DNA of 64,000 nucleotides from an uncultured Sinobacteraceae bacterium (GCA_903822975.1 CAIJRD010000002.1:248001-312000), one strand, 5' to 3'. Positions 46,800 through 55,704 are shown, counted from the stretch's first letter. Notes: a model not told the origin generated them from the letters alone. Made by a program: numbers and translations.

Positions 46800-48278
46800 A
46801 TGAAGATCAAACGGTTCGTCGCCAAGAGCATGCGCGACGCCATCCGCCAGGTGCGCGATGAGCAGGGGCCGCACGCGGTGATCCTGTCGAATCGTCGCGT
46901 GCCGGGCGGTGTCGAAGTGGTCGCCGCTACCGATTACGATGCGGCGATGGCACATCAGGCCGAGCGTCAGCGTGCCGGCAGCGAGACGGAAACCGGTGAC
47001 GCCGCCGAAATGTCGGCGGACGCGACGGTAATCGATGAAGCCGCGGAGTTGGCGGCGAACGGTCGTCGTACGCAGGCCAAGGTGCTCGATCGACTCGCCG
47101 CCGCAGCCGGCGGCCTGGTGCGCGGCAATCAAGCGCAAGCCACGCAGTCGTTCGCAAGTGATGCAACGAGCGAACGCGGCGTCACGCGCCGCTTCGAATC
47201 CGCCGCTGCCGTCAACGCGCCGGCAACTGCCGAAGTGAACGACAGTCCGAAGCTGGCGGCAGCCTTCGCGCCGCGTCGTCTGCGCACTGCGGAAGCCGCA
47301 GCGGTCGTGAGTGCTGTCGCCGCGTCGCAGTCTGCACCGAGCGAGCTGGCGGCGATGCAGCAGGAACTCGGCAGCATGCGCCGCCTGATCGAAGAGCAGT
47401 TGTCGGGCTTGTTCTGGAATGAACTCAAGCGTAGCCAGCCGCAACGCGCGGCGGTGATGATGGCCTTGTCGAAACTCGGACTCGATGCGGATCTGTCGCG
47501 TTCGATCGCCGACGCGCTGCCGCCGGACACCGATCGCGAACGAGCGCGCTTTCTGCCGCTGGGTCTGCTGGCCAATCGCATTCCGATCGGCGCGGCGGAT
47601 CCGATTCTCGATGGCGGCATCGTTGCACTGGTCGGCCCCACCGGCGTCGGCAAGACCACGACGATCGCCAAGCTGGCCGCGCGCTTCGCACGCCACAATC
47701 GTCCGCGCGATATCGCACTGGTGACGCTCGATCATTACCGCATCGGCGCGCAGGAGCAGCTGTTCAGCTACGGCCGCCTGCTGGGCGTGCCGGTTCACAG
47801 TCTGTCGCCCGATCAGGATTTGCCTGCGCTGCTGCAGCAGTTGTCCGATCACAAGCTGATCCTGATCGACACCGCCGGCATGAGCCAGCGCGACGCGACA
47901 CTGATGCAGCAGATCAATCGCCTGAAACGCGTTGGACCGAGCCTGCGCAGCTACGTGGTGCTGGCCGCCAACGCCGCGTCGAGCGACGAAGTGGTGCGCC
48001 GCTTCGCACCGCTGGAACCGGCCGGCTGCGTACTCACCAAGATCGACGAAGCCACCACCATCGGCGCGGTGCTGTCGGCAACGATTCGCCACGCGCTGTC
48101 GATCGCCTACGTCAGTGAAGGACAACGTGTACCGGAAGACCTGCAGCTGGCGCAGGCCGACCAACTGGTGCTGAGCGCCACGCAACTGGCGCGCAACACT
48201 CCGAAGATTCTGGACGACGAGATGCTCGCCTTCAGTTTCGCCAATCCCATCGCAGACCCCACCTCAATCCATGCGTGA
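46800..48278 (+). CDS. flhF: Polar flagellum placement GTPase FlhF
   Basis: This 492-residue SRP-type GTPase sets the site of polar flagellum assembly. The N-terminal B domain has MKIKRFVAKSMRDAIRQVR and GPHAVILSNRRVPGGVEVV. A long variable linker follows, then the NG domain with G1 GPTGVGKTTTIAKLAARFA, VTLDHYRIGAQEQLFSYGRL and LIDTAGMSQRD. Its presence argues for polar flagellation. It overlaps flhG by 8 bases. Confidence 0.96.
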   Translation: MKIKRFVAKSMRDAIRQVRDEQGPHAVILSNRRVPGGVEVVAATDYDAAMAHQAERQRAGSETETGDAAEMSADATVIDEAAELAANGRRTQAKVLDRLAAAAGGLVRGNQAQATQSFASDATSERGVTRRFESAAAVNAPATAEVNDSPKLAAAFAPRRLRTAEAAAVVSAVAASQSAPSELAAMQQELGSMRRLIEEQLSGLFWNELKRSQPQRAAVMMALSKLGLDADLSRSIADALPPDTDRERARFLPLGLLANRIPIGAADPILDGGIVALVGPTGVGKTTTIAKLAARFARHNRPRDIALVTLDHYRIGAQEQLFSYGRLLGVPVHSLSPDQDLPALLQQLSDHKLILIDTAGMSQRDATLMQQINRLKRVGPSLRSYVVLAANAASSDEVVRRFAPLEPAGCVLTKIDEATTIGAVLSATIRHALSIAYVSEGQRVPEDLQLAQADQLVLSATQLARNTPKILDDEMLAFSFANPIADPTSIHA

Positions 48279-49143
48279 ACGACATCTCGACCAGGCCAGC
48301 GGCCTGCGTCTACTCAAGCAGTCGCCTCCGGTGCGCGTGATCGCGGTCACCAGTGGCAAAGGCGGCGTCGGCAAGACCAGCGTTTCGGTCAATCTGGCCG
48401 TCGCGATGGCACTGTCGGGCAAGCACGTGATGCTGCTCGACGGCGATCTCGGCCTGGCCAACGTCGACGTCATGCTGGGCTTGCAGCCGATCTGCAATCT
48501 TGCGCACGTGTTGGCCGGCGAATGCTCGCTGGAGGACACCTTGCTCGAAGGTCCGGGCGGCGTGATGGTGGTGCCGGCCTCGAGCGGCAAGCAGCACATG
48601 GCGGAACTCTCGCCGATGCAGCACGCCGGACTGGTGCAGGCATTCAGCGAGCTGACGCGTCCGCTCGATACGCTGATCGTCGACACTGCGGCCGGAATCG
48701 CCAACTCGGTGATCACTTTCAGCCAGGCGAGTCAGGAGGTGATCGTGGTGATCACCGCCGATCCGACTTCGATGACCGATGCGTATGCGCTGATCAAGGT
48801 CTTGAACCGCGATCAAGGCATTCATCGCATGCAGGTGCTGGTGAACATGGCGGCCAATCCGGCGGAGGTGCGCGAGATCTACGAGAACTTGCGCCGTGTC
48901 GCCGAGAAATTCCTTGATGTGACGCTGAGCCTGATGGGCAGCGTGCCGCAGGACGAATGGATGAAACGCGCTGTGCGTCGGCAGCGTTCTGTGGTCGACG
49001 CCTATCCGAATTCTCCGGCGGCGAAAGCGTTTGTCGATCTGGCGAAGAAGGCGGATCGCTGGATCATGCCGCAGGGACCGCGCGGCAATCTCGAGTTCTT
49101 TGTAGAACGGCTGATGCAGCCGGCAGCGGGGCTATCGGCATGA
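48271..49143 (+). CDS. flhG: Flagellar number ATPase FlhG (FleN)
   Basis: This 290-residue MinD/ParA-type ATPase limits the number of polar flagella, in Pseudomonas by restraining FleQ. It has the deviant Walker A SGKGGVGKTSVSVNLA, Walker A' region LLDGDLGLANVDVMLGL, DTAAGIANSVITF and a C-terminal amphipathic segment. It overlaps flhF by 8 bases and fliA by ATGA. Confidence 0.95.
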   Translation: MRERHLDQASGLRLLKQSPPVRVIAVTSGKGGVGKTSVSVNLAVAMALSGKHVMLLDGDLGLANVDVMLGLQPICNLAHVLAGECSLEDTLLEGPGGVMVVPASSGKQHMAELSPMQHAGLVQAFSELTRPLDTLIVDTAAGIANSVITFSQASQEVIVVITADPTSMTDAYALIKVLNRDQGIHRMQVLVNMAANPAEVREIYENLRRVAEKFLDVTLSLMGSVPQDEWMKRAVRRQRSVVDAYPNSPAAKAFVDLAKKADRWIMPQGPRGNLEFFVERLMQPAAGLSA

Positions 49144-49895
49144 ACGCACAGGTACAGATGCAATCCCCAACAACGCCGGTCTTCGCCGGTCCGGTGTTGA
49201 ACGACAACGAGCTGGTGCGTCGTCACACCGAGCTGGTGCAGCGGATCGCGCATCATCTGGCCGCGCGTCTGCCGGCGAGTGTCGATGTTGGCGATCTGAT
49301 CCAGGCCGGATTGATCGGCTTGCTCGAAGCGGCTCGAAACTACAGCGGCGCGCACGGCGCGTCGTTCGAAACCTATGCCGGAATCCGCATTCGCGGTGCG
49401 ATGCTCGACGAGCTGCGCCGCAGCGACTGGGCGCCGCGTTCGGTGCATCGGCGCCTGCGTGAAATCAGCGCGGCGATGCGCGCGCTGGAACAGCAGCTCG
49501 GCCGCGAACCGCGCGATGCGGAAGTCTGCAAGCTGCTCGACATTCCCTTGAGTGACTATCACCAGCACGTGCAGGACGCATCGCAATGCCTGGTGCTTTC
49601 GACCAGCGCACGCGACGACGAGGACGGCGATCTCGACTATCCGTCGACCACCGACGGCCCGCAGAAAGAACTGGAGCGCGACGAGTTTCGCCGCGAGCTT
49701 GCCGAAGGCATCGAATCGCTGCCGAAGCGTGAGCAGCTGGTGTTGTCGATGTACTACAACGACGAGATGAACCTGCGCGAGATCGGCGCCGTGCTGGATG
49801 TCAGCGAAAGCCGCATCTGCCAGATCCATGGTCAGGCGCTGCTGCGCCTGCGCGCCAAGCTCGGCGATTGGGCCGGGCAGGACGGTGCCGAATGA
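49140..49895 (+). CDS. fliA: Flagellar sigma factor FliA (sigma-28)
   Basis: This 251-residue late-gene sigma factor has region 2 (VDVGDLIQAGLIGLLEAARN, then FETYAGIRIRGAMLDELR), region 3 and region 4 HTH (LVLSMYYNDEMNLREIGAVL, then VSESRICQIHGQALLRLR). I chose the ATG at 49140, overlapping the flhG stop as ATGA; the longer open frame upstream lies within flhG. It is the cognate of the three sigma-28 promoters listed here and the target of FlgM. Confidence 0.96.
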   Translation: MNAQVQMQSPTTPVFAGPVLNDNELVRRHTELVQRIAHHLAARLPASVDVGDLIQAGLIGLLEAARNYSGAHGASFETYAGIRIRGAMLDELRRSDWAPRSVHRRLREISAAMRALEQQLGREPRDAEVCKLLDIPLSDYHQHVQDASQCLVLSTSARDDEDGDLDYPSTTDGPQKELERDEFRRELAEGIESLPKREQLVLSMYYNDEMNLREIGAVLDVSESRICQIHGQALLRLRAKLGDWAGQDGAE

Positions 49896-49968
49896 GTCCG
49901 CCGTCGTCGCCCTGCGTCCGCATTATCGTTTCGCGTGATCTTGTTTCGATCGTTCTGGGGAGGCTGCC

Positions 49969-50367
49969 GTGGATCGTCAAGCACGCATCCTGATCGTCGA
50001 TGACTTTTCCAGCATGCGGCGCATCGTGCGCACGGTGCTGCAGGACCGCGGCTATCACTGCACCGCAGAAGCCAGCGATGGCCGCCTGGCCTGGGCGGCG
50101 TTGCAAGCGCAACGTTTCGATCTGGTGGTCACCGACTTGAACATGCCAGTGATGAGCGGGCTGGAGTTGCTGCGCAAGATTCGCTCGGATGAACGCTGCG
50201 CCGGCACCAAGGTGCTGATCGTGACGGCGGAGGCCAAACGCGAGCAGATCGTCGAGGCGGTTGCCGCAGGGGTCGACGACTATCTGGTGAAGCCATTCAC
50301 GGAGCAGCTGCTGCGCGACAAGATCGATCGCATCATGACGCCACGCAGCCTCGGAGTTGCCGCGTGA
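49969..50367 (+). CDS. cheY: Chemotaxis response regulator CheY
   Basis: This 132-residue single-domain receiver has all key residues: D11-D12, phospho-acceptor D56 (VVTDLNMPVMSG), T86 (LIVTAEAK) and K108 (YLVKPF). The GTG at 49969 follows GGGGAGG. CheY-P normally binds the FliM N-terminus. Neither FliM, nor the CheA kinase, nor the CheZ phosphatase is encoded in this window, so its partners must lie elsewhere or be absent. The next frame begins in a GTGA overlap. Confidence 0.95.
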   Translation: MDRQARILIVDDFSSMRRIVRTVLQDRGYHCTAEASDGRLAWAALQAQRFDLVVTDLNMPVMSGLELLRKIRSDERCAGTKVLIVTAEAKREQIVEAVAAGVDDYLVKPFTEQLLRDKIDRIMTPRSLGVAA

Positions 50368-50582
50368 ATATCCGAGCGATCGTCGCCTGCAGAGCTTCAG
50401 TTCTGCCGCCTCCGGCCGCTATCGATAACAGGCTGACCAGCCCGGTCGCCGCGCGGCAGTTTGAAACCGTCCGAACGGACAGGCATATGGACATCCAGAC
50501 TGAGCGTGTCGTGAAACTGTCGTGCGATGCACGCAATGCAGGCCTGCGTCCATGGCCGTCTATTTCCGCTTCGCAGGGCTAG
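50364..50582 (+). other. 72-codon unrecognised frame in the cheZ-cheA-cheB slot
   Basis: The frame starts with GTG overlapping the cheY stop as GTGA and ends three bases before motA, so it fills the gap exactly. The product (MNIRAIVACRASVLPPPAAI at its start) has no recognisable domain. In Pseudomonas-type loci cheZ, cheA and cheB lie here. It could be a decayed remnant, a new small gene or chance. Coupled start and tight end favour at least translational relay to motA. Confidence 0.35.
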
Positions 50583-50585
50583 CGC

Positions 50586-51326
50586 ATGGATCTGCTCAGC
50601 ATCATCGGCTTCGCCCTCGGCATGACCGCCATCATCGGCGGCGAGATGCTGCATGGTGGCGGTGTATCCGGATTGCTCGGCGGACCTGCGGCGACGATCG
50701 TCTTCGTCGGCACCTCCGGCGCGATCCTGCTGCAGACACCGATGAAAACCTTCAAGCATGCGTTGGGCATGCTGCGCTGGGTGTTCAAACCGCCGAGTCT
50801 CGATGGCGCCGCCTTGATTGCGCGCATCGTCGAGTGGAGCAACGCCGCGCGCAAGCAGGGCTTGCTGGCCCTCGAAAGTGCCGCCGAGTCCGAGCCGGAT
50901 CACTTCCTGAAGAAAGGCCTGCAGATGCTGGTGGATGGCGCCGAGCCCGACGTGATCCGCAAGACCCTGGACGTGGAACTCAACAACCGCGAGCACTTCG
51001 ACCTGGCCAGCGCCAAGGTGTTCGAGGGCATGGGCATCTATGCGCCGACGATGGGCATCATCGGCGCCGTGATGGGGCTGATGGAAGTGATGGCGAATCT
51101 CGCCGACCCCAGCAAGCTCGGTCCCGGCATCGCGGCCGCGTTCATCGCCACGATCTATGGCATCGCCTCGGCGAACCTGTTTTTCCTGCCGATGGCGTCG
51201 AAGTTGAAATCCGTTGTCGGCGACCAGACCCGTGTGCGCGAAATGACGATCGAAGGTCTGGTGTCGATTTCGCAAGGCGAAAATCCGCGCAACATCGAAG
51301 CGAAACTACAGGGCTACCTGCACTGA
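50586..51326 (+). CDS. motC: Flagellar stator protein MotA/MotC
   Basis: This 246-residue MotA-type stator subunit has four TM helices and the cytoplasmic loop with torque residues. Characteristic stretches are IIGFALGMTAIIGGEMLHGG, PDVIRKTLDVELNNREHF, EGMGIYAPTMGIIGAVMGL and LGPGIAAAFIATIYGIASAN. Position after cheY and pairing with the next gene match motC of Pseudomonas. It is probably proton-driven, but ion choice is not proven by sequence. Confidence 0.93.
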   Translation: MDLLSIIGFALGMTAIIGGEMLHGGGVSGLLGGPAATIVFVGTSGAILLQTPMKTFKHALGMLRWVFKPPSLDGAALIARIVEWSNAARKQGLLALESAAESEPDHFLKKGLQMLVDGAEPDVIRKTLDVELNNREHFDLASAKVFEGMGIYAPTMGIIGAVMGLMEVMANLADPSKLGPGIAAAFIATIYGIASANLFFLPMASKLKSVVGDQTRVREMTIEGLVSISQGENPRNIEAKLQGYLH

Positions 51327-51327
51327 T

Positions 51328-52689
51328 ATGGCACGCGTCAAACACGAAGAACATCAGAACCACGAAGCCTGGGCGATTCCCTACGGCGACCTCGTCACCT
51401 TGCTGTTGGCGTTCTTCGTCGTCATGTATTCGATCTCATCGGTCAATGAGGGCAAGTATCGTGTGTTGTCCGATGCGCTGTCGCAGGCCTTCGGCGGTCC
51501 TCCGAAATCGATGAAGCCGGTGCAGATGGGCAGCCATCGCGCGAGCGGATCCAACTCCGATCAACGGATCAACATCCTCAACCAGAACAGCGTCGAGCAA
51601 ACCCTGGCGGGCGACATGCACGACGCACGCAGCGCGGTGGTGATGGCCGGAAAACTCAAGCTGCCGACCGCGCTGCAGCAGCTCAGTGCATCGGGCGCGA
51701 CCGGTTACAACGCACAGAAGGCCGCCTTGCAACACATGGCCGACGAAGTACAGAAGGCGATGGGGCCATTGATCGATCGCAAGATGATCATCGTGCGAAA
51801 GACCGATACGCGGCTGGAGATCGAGATTCGCACCGATATCCTGTTTGCCAGCGGTGTGGCGATGGTGGATGCGCGTGCTCAGCCGATTCTGGCCAAACTC
51901 GCCGCGATCATGCAGCCGTTTCCAAACGCTTTGAGAATCGAAGGCCACACCGACAACGTACCGATTCATACCCTCATGTTCGCTTCGAACTGGGAGCTGT
52001 CCGCAGCGCGCGCGGCGTCGGTGGTGCACTTGTTCATGGAGCGCGGAGTCGATCCGAAACGGATGAGCGTGGAGGGCTTCGGCGAATACCAGCCGGCGCT
52101 CGACAACAGCAGCGTTGAAGGCCGCAACCGCAATCGCCGCGTCGTGCTGGTGGTCTTGGCCGCGCCCGGCGAGACGGTCCCGGTGGAATCGGACGCAGAA
52201 GCTGAAACGAAGCCGGTGTCGGATGCGACTGCTGCTGCGGATGGCGCGACGACGCTGGCGTCCGCATCGTCAGGTGCTACGTCGCCAGTGTCGGCGTCGA
52301 AGGCGATGCCATCGTCGTTGGCCTCATCGCCATCGCAATCGTCATCGCCATCGTCGTCGGCATCATCGATCTCTCCAGCAGCCATCGCCGCGACGCCAGC
52401 ATCGTCCGCTGCGACTGCAGTGACTGCGCCGACCGCAACATCCTCATCGACAGCCGCGCCAACAGCAGCCCCAACAAGCGCCTCAACCAACGCCTCAACC
52501 GGCGCCTCGACAACTGCCGATACGACCGCCTCAACAGCAGTGCCAACCAAAGCATCGGCTGCGTCGATGCGGACAGTCGGCAGTGCGACCGCATCGTCGC
52601 CGTCGAACGATGCCGCGTCCCATGCTGCCGGCGTTGCGAGCGCTGCGCGCGCGAGCGCGCAGCCGGTTGTGGCGAAGACGCCGCCTTAA
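51328..52689 (+). CDS. motD: Flagellar stator protein MotB/MotD with long Ser/Ala/Thr tail
   Basis: This 453-residue stator subunit has an N-terminal PYGDLVTLLLAFFVVMYSIS helix with ion-binding Asp21. The periplasmic OmpA-like domain has ALRIEGHTDNVPIHT, SNWELSAARAASVV and GRNRNRRVVLVVLA. After about residue 280 comes a tail of some 170 residues made almost only of Ser, Ala, Thr, Pro and Val, partly from 12-bp repeats. MotB/MotD proteins usually end soon after the OmpA domain, so this tail is unusual and would lie in the periplasm. It starts one base after motC. Confidence 0.92.
   Translation: MARVKHEEHQNHEAWAIPYGDLVTLLLAFFVVMYSISSVNEGKYRVLSDALSQAFGGPPKSMKPVQMGSHRASGSNSDQRINILNQNSVEQTLAGDMHDARSAVVMAGKLKLPTALQQLSASGATGYNAQKAALQHMADEVQKAMGPLIDRKMIIVRKTDTRLEIEIRTDILFASGVAMVDARAQPILAKLAAIMQPFPNALRIEGHTDNVPIHTLMFASNWELSAARAASVVHLFMERGVDPKRMSVEGFGEYQPALDNSSVEGRNRNRRVVLVVLAAPGETVPVESDAEAETKPVSDATAAADGATTLASASSGATSPVSASKAMPSSLASSPSQSSSPSSSASSISPAAIAATPASSAATAVTAPTATSSSTAAPTAAPTSASTNASTGASTTADTTASTAVPTKASAASMRTVGSATASSPSNDAASHAAGVASAARASAQPVVAKTPP
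52480..52539 (+). repeat. 12-bp tandem repeats in the motD tail
   Basis: Units GCCTCAACCAAC, GCCTCAACCGGC, GCCTCGACAACT, GCCGATACGACC and GCCTCAACAGCA run head to tail and encode A-S-T-N/G type tetrapeptides. Copies are diverged but keep the 12-bp period. Confidence 0.75.
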
Positions 52690-53063
<374 letters not shown>

Positions 53064-54326
53064 TTAGCTGTGCACCGGGTGCAGCAGCTCGAGCAGGCGT
53101 TCGCTCGGAATCGCCGGGTAGAACAGATGACCTTGCGCGTAGTCGACGCCGATCTCGCGCAGCATGCGCAAGGTGGTGCCGTTGTCGACGAACTCGGCGG
53201 TCGTCTTCTTGCCGGCGGTATGCGCAATCTGGTGAATGGCGCTGATGATCTGGCGCGAGAGCGGGTCGCTGGCAATTTCGCGAACGAAGCGGCCGTCGAT
53301 CTTGACTTCTTCGACCGGCAGCGAGCGCAGGTAGGCAAACGAGCACAGACCGGAGCCGAAGTCATCGAGGCTGAACGGGCAGCCGATCGCGCGGAATTCC
53401 TTGATCGTGTCGGAGGCGACCTCGATATGCTCGATCGCCGCGGTCTCGGTGATCTCGAATGCCAGGGTTCCGGGCGGCAGCCGCGCGCTGCGCACGTCGT
53501 TGAACAGTTTGTGCATGAAATTGCCGTCGCCCACCGAGCTTGCCGAGAGGTTGATCGAAACGCTGCGCAGCTGCGACATTTCGTCGCGATGTTCGTCGAG
53601 CCAGGCGAGAATGAAGTCGGCAGCGAAGCAGTCCAGATCGATCACGCGGCCGCAACGTTCGAGCGCGCGGATCATGCCTTCCGGTGGCGGAACGTAGCGA
53701 TCGTCCTGACGGATTCGCAGCAGGAATTCGGCCTTGACCAGGTTCGAGCGTCCATCGCCGATGTCGATGATGGGTTGCGGATAAAGAGTGAGTCCACCAC
53801 TGTGCAGCAGGCGATGGAAGTCTTCGACTTCGTCGGCTTCCAGCGTCTGGCGCATGCGCTCGTCGTGTATGGCGGAGTGCGGCGCAATCTGATTGCGCCC
53901 GCGCTTTTTCGCCTGCTCACAGGCCTGCGCCGTCTGGCGCAGATAAGTTGGCCAGTCGGACGAGCTGCCCACGCAGCTCACGCCGATCGACACGGCCAGA
54001 TCCCAGCCGGCGACATTGACGGATTGTCCCTGCGACAGCAGCAGGCGGCGCAGCTGCAAGGCTTCTTCGATGACTGATTGCGCGTGATCAACCGGCTTGA
54101 TCGCGACGAACTCGTTGCTCCACAGGTGACTGCTGATGCCCTCGGCACCGACCCAGCTACCGATGAGCTGGCCGACGCGGGCGATCACCTGGTCGGCGCG
54201 GTTGGGGCCGGCGCAGAAGTTGAGTCCGCGGATATCGTGCAGATCGATATGGAACACGGCGGCCAGCGGTGCGTAGGTCCAGCCGCGTAGCTGTTTGAGA
54301 ACTTTGTTGTAAGCGGATAGGGCCAT
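53064..54326 (-). CDS. EAL-domain c-di-GMP phosphodiesterase with degenerate GGDEF
   Basis: This 420-residue cytosolic protein has an N-terminal GGDEF-like domain (1-165), in which the signature reads WSNEF (69-73), so it is not a cyclase. The C-terminal EAL domain (175-415) keeps catalytic residues: E200 (AEFLLR), N259 (INLSAS), E291 (EITET), D321-D322 (DDFGSG), K342 (KIDG), E378 (AEFVDN) and Q398 (DYAQGH). It is probably an active c-di-GMP hydrolase. A sigma-28 promoter at 54352-54378 places it under FliA, linking late flagellar gene expression to lower c-di-GMP. It is convergent with motD. Confidence 0.92.
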   Translation of the reverse strand: MALSAYNKVLKQLRGWTYAPLAAVFHIDLHDIRGLNFCAGPNRADQVIARVGQLIGSWVGAEGISSHLWSNEFVAIKPVDHAQSVIEEALQLRRLLLSQGQSVNVAGWDLAVSIGVSCVGSSSDWPTYLRQTAQACEQAKKRGRNQIAPHSAIHDERMRQTLEADEVEDFHRLLHSGGLTLYPQPIIDIGDGRSNLVKAEFLLRIRQDDRYVPPPEGMIRALERCGRVIDLDCFAADFILAWLDEHRDEMSQLRSVSINLSASSVGDGNFMHKLFNDVRSARLPPGTLAFEITETAAIEHIEVASDTIKEFRAIGCPFSLDDFGSGLCSFAYLRSLPVEEVKIDGRFVREIASDPLSRQIISAIHQIAHTAGKKTTAEFVDNGTTLRMLREIGVDYAQGHLFYPAIPSERLLELLHPVHS

Positions 54327-54351
54327 GATGCGTCACTGTTGTGATGCATCC

Positions 54352-54378
54352 TTAGCGGCGCTATTAAAAAGGACTTGA
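54352..54378 (-). promoter_or_regulatory. Sigma-28 (FliA) promoter of the EAL gene
   Basis: On the minus strand the -35 is TCAAGTCC (54378-54371), the spacer is 11 bases and the -10 is GCCGCTAA (54359-54352), identical to the flgM -10. The ATG at 54326 lies 26 bases further on. Confidence 0.8.
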
Positions 54379-54454
54379 TAGTGCGTTCTGTCCGCAGCGC
54401 CGTGCGAATCGGCGGTGCGCCGACCAGCGTTGTCGTCTGCGCGATAAGTGGCGT

Positions 54455-54481
54455 CCCGGTGCGGGGATGAACTGCACCGGG
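54455..54481. terminator. Hairpin between hydrolase and EAL genes
   Basis: CCCGGTGC (54455-54462) pairs with GCACCGGG (54474-54481) across an 11-base loop, followed rightward by CGCTTTTC. Leftward transcripts from the hydrolase genes would meet it about 42 bases after the stop, but no T run follows in that direction. Confidence 0.45.
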
Positions 54482-54522
54482 CGCTTTTCAGGAGGCAATC
54501 CTTACGACAGCAACTGCATGCA

Positions 54523-55704
54523 TCAGGGCAGCGGATGCGCGCGCAAGTAGGCGAGGAACGCCGGGTTCTGCGTTTGCGGCCAACGCGTGTGATTGTGCTG
54601 CTCGCGTTTCTGGATCGCCGGATCGGTCGAGTGGCCCTCGCAGGCCGGATCGCAGGCCTGGACGATGTTCTCGTTGTCATCGAGGATTTCGCCGCTGACC
54701 AGCGACGGCGGTACCAGAACGCCGGCGCGCAGATCGTCGAGGAATTGGTTGCCGGCCACGCAGGCATTGCCGACATCGCAGGACCGCACCACCAGCTTCA
54801 ACGGTCGCGTGGTGTTGGTGGCCGACGCGGGCTGCGGGCAAGGATCGGCCGGATCATCGAACGGGCTGATGCTTGAATAAATGTCGGTCGCTGCGATGCC
54901 GGGCGTGTTGATGCCGTAGAGCGATGCCATGTCGGCGCCTTCCGAGTGGCCCGACATGTAGACGCGCTTGGTATCAACCGTTCCGCGCGACTCGACCTCG
55001 GCGATGAAGTGATCGATCGCGGCCACATCCTGATTGACATAGCGGCTGCCGCGATTGAAGTTGCGATACCAGTGATCCCAGCCAATGCCGGTGCTGAGCG
55101 GTGCCGGCAGAAACATCTCGATATTACGACCGTACGGAATCAACAGGCTGTAACCGAGCTGCTTCGGATCGGAGCCGAGCAGGCCGGTCTTGGTCAGCGG
55201 GGCGAGACCCGTGCCGCCGAAGGCATCCTTCGCGACCAGCGTCGGATGCAGCCATACCAGCAGCGGCAACGGCGCGGACTTCGTCGCTTTCGGTGTCGTG
55301 ATCAGGCAGGCCTGGCGCGGCGTGTTGTCGGAGTCGGTCCAATTCAGAATTTCGCCACCGTCGATCGTGCACAGCGGCAGGATCCTGGTCAGGAAGCCGT
55401 CGAGCGCTCCATCCAAAGACACCTTGACGACCTTGCGTGCAGGCGCGCCGTAAGCGGTACAGCCGGCGCCATTGATCGGCGGCGGTTGATCGCCACCGCT
55501 GGTGCCGCCGCCGGAAGTTCCGCCGGTGCTGCCTCCAGTGGACCCGCCAGTGGAGCCGCCAGTGGAGCCGCCAGTGGACCCACCGGAGCTGGCGACTTCG
55601 GTCGGGTCGCTGCCGCCGAAACAATGGCTCAGCGCGAGTGTCGACAGCAGAATTGCAAGCGTCGCGAAACGACGTGGTTGAAAACGACGAACTGGGTTGT
55701 ACAT
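54523..55704 (-). CDS. Lipoprotein serine hydrolase, paralogue 1
   Basis: This 393-residue exported protein has a signal ending LALSHC (probable lipid-modified Cys28) and a Gly-Gly-Ser-Thr linker (about residues 40-65) from 12-bp repeats. The alpha/beta-hydrolase core has the nucleophile elbow GHSEG. Conserved around it are GWDHWYRNFNRGSRYVNQ, DVAAIDHFI and SSISPFDDPADPCPQP, plus paired cysteines suggesting disulphides. It resembles secreted PHB depolymerase/esterase-type hydrolases only broadly, so the substrate is unknown. It is the most diverged of three tandem copies and the only one with the long linker. All end in AYLRAHPLP. Confidence 0.8.
   Translation of the reverse strand: MYNPVRRFQPRRFATLAILLSTLALSHCFGGSDPTEVASSGGSTGGSTGGSTGGSTGGSTGGTSGGGTSGGDQPPPINGAGCTAYGAPARKVVKVSLDGALDGFLTRILPLCTIDGGEILNWTDSDNTPRQACLITTPKATKSAPLPLLVWLHPTLVAKDAFGGTGLAPLTKTGLLGSDPKQLGYSLLIPYGRNIEMFLPAPLSTGIGWDHWYRNFNRGSRYVNQDVAAIDHFIAEVESRGTVDTKRVYMSGHSEGADMASLYGINTPGIAATDIYSSISPFDDPADPCPQPASATNTTRPLKLVVRSCDVGNACVAGNQFLDDLRAGVLVPPSLVSGEILDDNENIVQACDPACEGHSTDPAIQKREQHNHTRWPQTQNPAFLAYLRAHPLP
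55511..55582 (-). repeat. 12-bp tandem repeat encoding Gly-Gly-Ser-Thr linker
   Basis: On the plus strand four units of CCAGTGGAGCCG or its one-base variants run from 55535 to 55582, with two more diverged units from 55511. They encode G-G-S-T tetrapeptides between the lipobox and the hydrolase domain. Confidence 0.88.
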
